From Carettochelys insculpta (Eukaryota > Chordata > Testudines > Carettochelyidae), in contig NC_134137.1 of the NCBI RefSeq assembly GCF_033958435.1, positions 176,465,501 through 176,529,500 on the forward strand: a stretch of 64,000 bases of DNA, read 5' to 3'. Both the position numbers and the translations under genes were made by a program. The notes under the pieces were generated by a model. That model had not been told where the DNA came from, did no database searches, and was given only the letters and a program-made list of their open reading frames with translations. Of this stretch, positions 56,186 through 64,000 are shown piece after piece (the first letter of the stretch is position 1; each line of letters starts with the position of its first letter).

Positions 56186-59100
56186 GAGAGGGAGGCTAAG
56201 GGAAAGGACTAGAGAATGACATACTTCACACAGCATATCTGAAAGTAAGAACAGAGATAGGCAGGTGTAATAACTCAGTAAATGTGATTTGCAAGGGGAA
56301 AGGAGACAACACTAAATCTGGTTCTTTTTTATGCTACTGACGTACAAGAAAAATGTTTGCCAGCTGAAGATTTGCTTTGCTTCCTGGGATGAGATTTATC
56401 AGGAAAATAATAAATGTAGTCTCAAAGCTGTAATTGCATGAAAGTTTATATGTTTAATTTTTTTCTAAATAAAAGCACTAAACCAGCTAAAACATTTCCT
56501 CCAGCCCTTGACAATTAGCTCAGAGCATCAATGACCCATTAAAAAGCAGCAAGGCAAGAATCTGCAAAAGACTTCGTAAGGTAGCTCACAGTGTGCTCTT
56601 ACCGTTGCCCTGACAACCAGCTGTCTTTGCTCTTTGGCAATTGCTGCGGGTGGAACAACTTTTAGATTCCTCATTATAATGTTGTTATTGTTACAAGACA
56701 AAAAAAAAAGCTGAAAGTAAAATCATGTCAAATATAGCTTGTGCAGCCAGGCAAGGAACACTTAGCAAGTCTGACTTTTAAATAGGTGTAATGACTGGGG
56801 CACAGTCTAATCTCACAGCACTGTCAATCAATATGTATTGTCTAGAGGCACTCTCATTCAGAGATGGTGGGTGTCCTACAAGTACTAGGTAGATAGATTC
56901 TATAAATGTAAATTTTCATTTATTGTATTGAGCTTGGGCCTTATCTCTCCTACTAAAGCCGAAGGAAAAATTCCCATCAGCTTCAGATCCAGTTCTCTTG
57001 GTACGCACTTCTACCTGTGCCAAACATGCCTGTTTTAATTAAAATGAAATTCACTCCTATGTAGAGAGCCAGTGTGAGGTCTATGTACCATTTTAAATAC
57101 CACCATAGCTTTATTTCACAGTTTAACCCAAGCTTTGGATCAGAGTACTTTGGAAATATGGTTTGAAATTGCATCTCTCTAAACATCTGCATTGTTTACT
57201 AATACAATATTAAACTTGTGTTAATGTGCAAGCAGCCTGAAGACACACCACAAATCCAGGAGCAAGGCCTTTAAAAAAATCAGTCAGATGAGCCTCAAAA
57301 CTAAACCCTTCCTTTCTTCTAGGTATTAATGATTTTAAAGCCAATCCACCTCCCTGTGCCTTTTCCAATTAATTTAGGAGTAGTACCACAGTCATCTCCC
57401 AGGTGATGAGGAGAATGGAATTATTTTAAGGAAACATCCCAAGTGGAAATATATTTAAAGATATTCATGTTAATCTAAATATAACTGGAGAACAGCCCGA
57501 TGAAATGTTTGTATTTCTTTGACTGACACCCAGCCCCCACTTGTATGTTGCTGTTAACTCCCCCATTCAAAGTAAAAGAGTGAGACAATAATAGGAAAGC
57601 TTCTGGGACACATCATGCTCTCAGTTCCTCTGGTATAAATCTGGAACAGTTCCATTAGTTTCATGGGTTTTATTCTGTATTTACACCAAATCAACGGAGT
57701 ATGCAGTTCTATTGGTTTGTATTTAACTATATTGGCGAGGATAAGTCCCATCATGAGTCTAGCACATTAATAACTACAGATTTATAATCTGCACTACAAA
57801 TTGCTGGCCAAACATGCATATACAAATCATCTGACAGCATGTCCGTGGCTGGCAGCCTATGGCCATCATCAGGTCAATGTTTCACTGAGGTGCTGTTAGT
57901 TGTATCTTCACAGCTTCATCATTCATAATCCATTTGGTTTTAAAAACTGAATTCTCTTTTTCATGGTACTCCATCTCTAAAATAAGCCAGTTACTCACAC
58001 AACGCATGTTCATTAGCATGCAAGCAAATACACCCTTCTGCCTTTTTTTCTAGCTCCTATTTATAGTCATTATATTATTAACAGTTGTACTGTTTATCAA
58101 ATAGAGGCTGTCATGGATCATGAAACTGAACAGACAGTTAAACTGATCTTTTAATTATAACTTTTAAGCTAAATTGTTACATACTTGATTTAGAACTTAA
58201 CAGGCTTATAAATACTCAACTCCAGAACAAACAAGCCAAAAAAAATCTTTTCGTTTCAAAGAAAACATAACACAAACCACTCTTTGTACCATGTGTACCA
58301 ATATGTTTATCAATCAAGACACTATAATAATAAAAGAATCTTAACCATCAAATGTAGAGGATGGAAAACAAACTGTCTGGCATATTTTATTCATGCAGCA
58401 ATTCTATTTTACATTAGTATGCTTAAAAGCTTAGCATGAAGTTTACCCATCACACCAAACAGGTGAGGAATCAGGTTTTCTGCAGGGTTCTAAGTCATGA
58501 GGGGAATGCTGTCATGCCCTAATCCAGAGACAAACCTTGGAGCTGCAGTATAGTCCCTCTACAGTCATTGTAGTAGTGGTACATAGACTTAAACGGACTA
58601 TTCTTCTTCTGTATCTCTCTCTCACACAGGGCTCCCCCGCCCCACCCCCAGAATCCACATGGGCACAGGTCTCATGGCTACTCTTACACTCAAGCTGTTT
58701 GGAGTCTTCCCTCCCCCATGGAGAGCCCCGTTGCAAGAATCTGAGCGCAGAGGGACAAAAGTAAGAATCCTGGTAGCAAACTTAGAACCAGCAAAAAAAG
58801 ACCTCTGAACTCCTTGATGTGATGTCATTGTCTAACAGTGGCTATCAGTCCAACAATACCCCTAGACTGAAATCTCCAATAATAGCAGGAAGAGACATGC
58901 TCTCAGATACAGGGAGAAGTAATATCATTGCTAGCACATCCAGTTGCTTCCCTTCATCAATTGTGTCTTATGCAGAGTTATCTATCTTATCCATATCCCT
59001 ACCAAACACTGCATAAGAATTTGATAGCATTGGCAGATATGTAGCTGGGTGTGATCAAAATGCTGTGCATGCCCCTTTACTAGCCCTTCTACTAATGTTC

Positions 59101-60519
59101 CCGTTAAGCACTATAACGTCCCTGAAAAACACCCTCAGGTCAGATGAGCGATTGCCCCAAACTACCATGTGGGGAATTTGTCTGTGAGCTGGAAATGAAG
59201 CCACTGAAGGGAAGCCCTGACCCTTCTGTTTCTGCTTGGGATCACGAGTGAGTCACAGTACATCATGAGCAATGGTATCAAAGGCAAGGGGTAGATCTAA
59301 CAATATCGGCACAAATCCCTGCCCACATGCCATCCCCAAAGCAACCAGTGCAGCTCTGCAAATACCAAAGGCTGCATCCTGGCTGATCTGGAGCATGGGG
59401 ATATGATCTGGCTGCTTAGAAAACTCTCACCACCCGCATCTCAGGATCCAAAACCAGAACATTTGATCCTGAACAATAGTTGCTCCAATTCTCAGTATCA
59501 AGTAGCTTTTTAAAACTAAATAGTGCATGATGTTGCCTTGGCTGTAAAATAAAATGTTGAAATTATCCTTGTTGGCACTACATTTTTGGACTTGGTACAA
59601 TAAAAAAGCTGAATACATTAAAATGCCTTAAAAAGCTTAATTCCCTGGCAAATCAAAAATGAAAGAGGAGACTATTACTAGATGATATTTTTGCTCACTA
59701 CTACAATAAATACTATCGAGAAGTACTTTGCAACTCAAAGAGAAAAACACTGTTGGGGGGCAAGAGGGGAGGGAGTAACCTGGAGCCCCCTGCCCTGCCC
59801 TGTTCTCAAAGCATGCCTTCACCAAACTCTCAATCTGAATGGGGAGACTCCCAGTAGGATTATTCCAAATTAGAGGGTACCCTGCTGTACCCTCTCTGCA
59901 CAATGGACCACACCACATTTGTGCATCCACTACAGCCTTTGAGCTAACAACTTTCAAGCAAAGTATAAGGGGTTCTCACCGTTTTAGGTACATCTACAGT
60001 TGCACATTTTCCTGAGTACCTGTTCATGTACTGCTAGCATATGTACGCCATACCTGTGTATATAACTGCAGCCAGACTGACCGTCTTTGGTATGCTGTGG
60101 TAGTGCTGCCACATCTAGGAACCAACTTGCTGCATATTGCTGGTACCATATGTCACCTTCATACAGTTGGTGATGGCAGTTCCTGGTCAAGTTTCACTCC
60201 TCATTGCATTGGAGACATGAGGCAAGCATATGGGGATGTGTTTCTGCTCTGTCTACTACTTGCTAGACAAGTGTTCACATCATGCAGTATGAGATGCTGG
60301 ATGAAACTGCACCAGAGAAGTTCAAATGGCAAAGAAAGCTAATCCAGAAGGGGAATAAAAATTCACAAAAGTCACAAGAAACAGATGTGCTGAATGCTGA
60401 AATTGCAATGGCATGCCCATGGGTGGACCACTGCTTGTGATCCCAAAGACCCAGCATGTTGTGGTGGGGCTGCATTAGCTTGGAAACATGGCAGAGACGG
60501 GGATGATGAGGAGATGAAG
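56186..60519. other. No recognised feature (4.3 kb)
   Basis: The longest stretch without a recognised element. No exon is supported. The part around 59,100-59,450 gives, on the minus strand, a weak FDTIAHDVL pattern that could be a LINE remnant; this is too thin to call. Confidence 0.35.
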
Positions 60520-60995
60520 CACTTCAGAATGAGGAAGCAAGTCTTCATCACATTTACAGGGAGCTTGTGCCAGCAACAGACCATTTGATTTCAGTAACCC
60601 AGACCAGTGCCAAAGCTGGGGGCTATCACCTTTTGAAAGCTGGCAACCCTTGACAGCTATTGCCTAGGTGCAAACCAGTTCAGGGTTTGAATGTCAGCTG
60701 TTGGGGGATAGTTGTGACTATTGCCCAGGCTATCAATACTGTGATCTACCCAAGAGTAGTGGCCAAAACTCAAATACCTTAAATTATTACAGGATATGTT
60801 TTTCAAATTGTACAGGGGCCACTGATGGAACACTCCCCTTATGCTTTGCTCACCAAAGATGATCAGTGAATATATGAACTACAAAGATTACTTTTGACTG
60901 CTTCTCTAAGGCTTTGTGGATTACAGCAGTAGGTTTATGAACATGAATATGGACACGCGGACAAGGTCTGTGATGCCAGGGTTCTCAGGGAGCTG
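60520..60995 (+). pseudogene. PIF/Harbinger transposase fossil
   Basis: Frame-hopping translation shows the order of a Harbinger transposase. FRMRKQVFITF (60,522 on) matches the FRMS...F helix. KLATLDSYC..ANQFRV (60,636 on) matches KLATPDSYRSVGNQFGV. GIVVTIAQAINTVIYPRVV follows after a shift. CTGATDGTLPL (60,812 on) matches the first catalytic aspartate motif GA.DGTHI. SEYMNYKDYF (60,866 on) matches EYINRKGYF, and VDYSSRFMN comes next. Known role: cut-and-paste transposition with a 3-bp TWA target duplication. Several stops and shifts; the H of DGTH is lost. Further downstream motifs were not found. Confidence 0.78.
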
Positions 60996-63900
60996 GAGCC
61001 ATATTTCAAGGGGGGGAGTGGGGAGATGAAGTGGCAGGGCACCTGCAAGGGTTGGAAGCTGTGCCACAGACAGCCAATAGGAGGACAGGCCAGAAGACAG
61101 CCGATAAGAAAGTGTTTTGAAGAACAGCAAAACAGAGCCAAGCAACCTCTGCATAAAGAAGCTGAGGGTGGAGGAGTTCAGTTCTTTCAAGAGAGCCTAG
61201 GGAGAAGGAACAATCTCTCTCTCTCCCCGCCCCCACCTCCACCCTACATCATTAGCACCATGGAGAGAACGTGCTGGGCACTTAAGGGACACATTCTTTT
61301 CTCACAATGCCATCGCTCACATCATTTATCAGGTGTTCTCCTTCACTACTCCTATGGTTTCACGGATGACCATTTGCAAGGGGGTGAAAGGAATGGGGAG
61401 CAGAGCATTGTAGACATGCCTCTCAGTGTAAAGACTTTGAGAAATAGATCTGTCCTGTGCCACTCAGCATGGAAATATTTCCCTTTAAGGTTAATTTAGT
61501 TTTGTTTCCCTTGTCTGTATTATTGCTCAAATTATTAAGAAAGCCATAAAGATATTTCATTTATCTTGTCTTCTGTTTTTCATGCAGATGCTTTGGAAAG
61601 CAACAATTATTTGGCATGTTATTTCTTTGTCATTAACTCCTCCTCCTCTCATGTGGGAAGAGGAAGAAAGGGATTCCTATTAATTAACACTTCAAAGACA
61701 TGCTATTATAGGCTCCCGCCCAAAGCTAGCCCCATCTGCACTGAAATGACTCTCAGGAGGTGTGCAGGGTTCCTGGGCCTTGCCCTTCTCCTGTTTGTTG
61801 CCTCTGTTTAGGTCTTCCATGGCCTGGCCCTCCAGCCAGGTAACTGAAAAGTTCAAGCCCCTTCTAGAATGCCTAAATCCAGCTGTAACTGGTCAAGCCA
61901 GCCTAGCTGTCATCTTCAAAATTCCTTTGCCCATCTCCTCCCTAAGCAGGCTGAAAATTCCTTCCAAATCAATCAGAACCGCACTTCTCATTCACTGAGA
62001 AGCACTTCTCAGAGCTTCTTGTTGGATGCCTCAATAGAAATCCAGAATCAGAAACAAAATTAAAGCCTACCGAAACATCTTCTGCCCTGTCTCTGAGCTT
62101 GATCTCATCCTTCTGGAGCTCCACATCGGCTCCTTGTTCTTCTTGTGGGACATTGCCTGGGGACTGCCTTCCTGGAGTCTGGTCTCTTGTTCCAGGGCCC
62201 ATCACAGGAATTAGTCACAACCCAGACAGCCCCCTAATTGTTGAGTTTCCTCCTTGCTAAATTCTACACCTGGCATAGGTATGGCAGGTGGGGGCTAATT
62301 TGAAAAGGTGGCTAACTCTAGGTCACTTTGCCCTGAAACAGGCAGGCTGCCCTGATACACTTGCAAATGTCATTTCATTGGGAAAGCAAATTTCAGAACT
62401 GCTCAGACACATTTAAGCGCTGAAGTATATGTTTTGCAAGGGTCTTCTAAATTGCCTTTGAGGACCAAGCATCCTCCTTCTGTAGGGCACAGATTCTGAA
62501 ACCTTTATTCACGCTGGGTGAAACCCTGGATATGCTGAAGTCAATAGAAGTCAATGGATTCATAATTTCACTCCTCCAGTAGCAGCTAATTGATTGAGCA
62601 ATCACATTTAAGCCAGTGATGCTATCTGTAGAGTAAATGTATCTATTAAGGTCAATAGGCCAGGTAGCAGTCAGTGTTACCCAGAATTATCTGACCCCCC
62701 AAAAGGGGAAACTTATTTATTTCACTTTAGGTTTTGTAAGGAATAAATCAACAAGACCTCACTGATTTTGTCTGATTAAGTAGTAATGTCTAACACTTCA
62801 GATGATCAGATCAAATCAGACATAAGCAATAGGTTTGGAACATCCCAGGTATTTGCCTATCATCTGAGATGGTAGTGAGTAATGAATGATGGGTCAGTGC
62901 TCACCAAACACCTCCCTGCTGCAGAGCAAAGATATCAGGAAAAGGTTTCTCCCTGGATGGCTTGAAAGGGCTTTGTTTTTTAATTTTTCCTCCGCTCCTC
63001 TCATGCTGATTAGCAAAACTACCAGTAGCTCTGACCTTGCTTTTGAAAGCCGGTCTCCAAATTAACCCTTAACTTTGTGTTTTTCTATTCCATTAATTCA
63101 TGGTGGTGGAGAGCTCATAGTAAGGTTACTATTAGCTTGATCAGATTTTGGGGTATACACACACTGCTTGGCCAGTGCTGACCGGTCATTGATAACTCAC
63201 AACCATCTCAAATTCAGGGACATATCACCACATTACAACAATCAGCTGTGACAATTGTTGCTTTAAACCTCTGGTCATTTTGAGCAAATCCTTTTCTCTC
63301 TCACTTTTGACTTTTCTATCACTCCAATCTTTAAAAAAGTCTGTTAAAGAAGTACCTGCTTAACCTGTGTACTTTATCATCATCCTAGACGGAAGCAGCA
63401 CATGGTCAAAAAATAAATTGATCCAAGGCCTTGCCTGCCCCTATCTTGAGTTAGAATTTCAGTTTGTGAGGCAGCCTAGAGGAAGAGACAGCATCTAATT
63501 GTGCCACCCATGGAGGGAGACAGGCTGAGAACTCCAGGGTGCAGAAGTGGAAGAAGCCAGCCATTGCATTTCTCCCTGGGATTCTTTTGCAAAGCTCAGG
63601 CCTGGGGTGTAGCAGTCAGAGACTCTAGGCAGTAAGAGACAGGCTGACACAATGGAGGTAGCCATCCCAGGCTTGTTCTGGGACCATTATTAACCCTCGG
63701 AACATCTCATAATCTAGAGCGTGCAAGGTGGGTTTCAGAAAGGAATCAGGGAATCCCACCCATTTTAACTGGAAAAGGTTTCCAAAAGTGCTGATAGCTG
63801 GCCAACTCTGCTTCCACCATGTACAAACATTAGCTTCTGAGAGAGCAGACTTAGAGCCAAGTGCTTTAATAAATGCCACACTTCGGCTGTTCCATTCATG

Positions 63901-64000
63901 TCTCAATTGTTCTCCCCTCTTACACTACATCCCCACTCACACGCTTTCTTCCCTGCCTTGCTACAGATGGAGAGGAACTTTATCAACAGTAGAGACAAAA
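60996..64000. other. No recognised feature (3.0 kb)
   Basis: A CT-tract at 61,212-61,224 and a 157-codon plus frame at 61,026-61,499 with no recognisable domain. It adjoins the Harbinger fossil and might hold more of that element, but no inverted ends were found. The rest to the window end is unrecognised. Confidence 0.35.

Noticed and set aside
59100..59450. L2-like reverse transcriptase remnant on minus strand
   Set aside because: Only a short FDTIAHDVL string fits; following RT motifs could not be placed.
61026..61499. 157-codon plus frame
   Set aside because: No motif; partly made of CT-tract and adjoining repeat-like sequence. Might be non-coding flank of the Harbinger fossil.

Overview
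The window looks like gene-free, repeat-dense nuclear DNA of a sauropsid, most probably a turtle. The reasons are the dominance of CR1 LINEs in both orientations, a tRNA-headed SINE with a CR1 tail (the tortoise pol III/Cry layout), Penelope-like elements (PLEs), RTE-type LINEs, and many MITEs whose ends read like GGCTRYGTCTACACTA. I see no L1 or Alu, no operon structure and no viral gene. I could not support a single exon of a host protein gene: the long open frames all fall inside repeats or low-complexity DNA.

Layout. 0-13 kb: MITEs, a CR1 tail, a Tigger-like element with TA duplications that carries a G-rich minisatellite, a PLE 3' end, a SINE and a PLE hairpin. 13-28 kb: CR1 fragments, two hAT-type elements, a degenerate tandem repeat, a fold-back MITE, and a 3.7-kb all-plus CR1 mosaic that contains a 255-bp insertion with a 15-bp target duplication. 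28-36 kb: a PLE hairpin, an RTE reverse-transcriptase fossil, a 530-bp palindrome, and PLE copy 1 with reverse-transcriptase and GIY-YIG remnants. 36-45 kb: a second RTE lineage, hAT elements (one with a perfect 8-bp duplication) and small MITEs. 45-56 kb: two PLE hairpins, an unclassified TIR element with a doubled left end, two fold-back MITEs, a CR1, and PLE copy 2, complete with inverted arm, 11-bp duplication and a MITE nested in its tail. 56-64 kb: mostly unrecognised DNA with a PIF/Harbinger transposase fossil at 60.5-61.0 kb.

The most interesting system is the PLE set. Two autonomous-type relics (33.9-35.4 and 50.4-51.9 kb) correspond to two families of short hairpins (4.1, 9.8, 29.0, 45.7 and 56.0 kb). 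Four of these hairpins have 8-12 bp target duplications, and all share one layout: a partial inverted arm followed by a complete 3' tail. The tails carry a hammerhead-ribozyme-like core. The copy at 56,074-56,121 on the minus strand keeps every core residue, a 5-bp stem II, a 3-bp stem III and a short stem I. Hammerheads are known in PLE terminal repeats. The short hairpins look like non-autonomous, ribozyme-bearing PLE derivatives. The PIF/Harbinger fossil and the 3-bp duplication read from an internal empty site suggest, but do not prove, a Harbinger origin for the fold-back MITEs.
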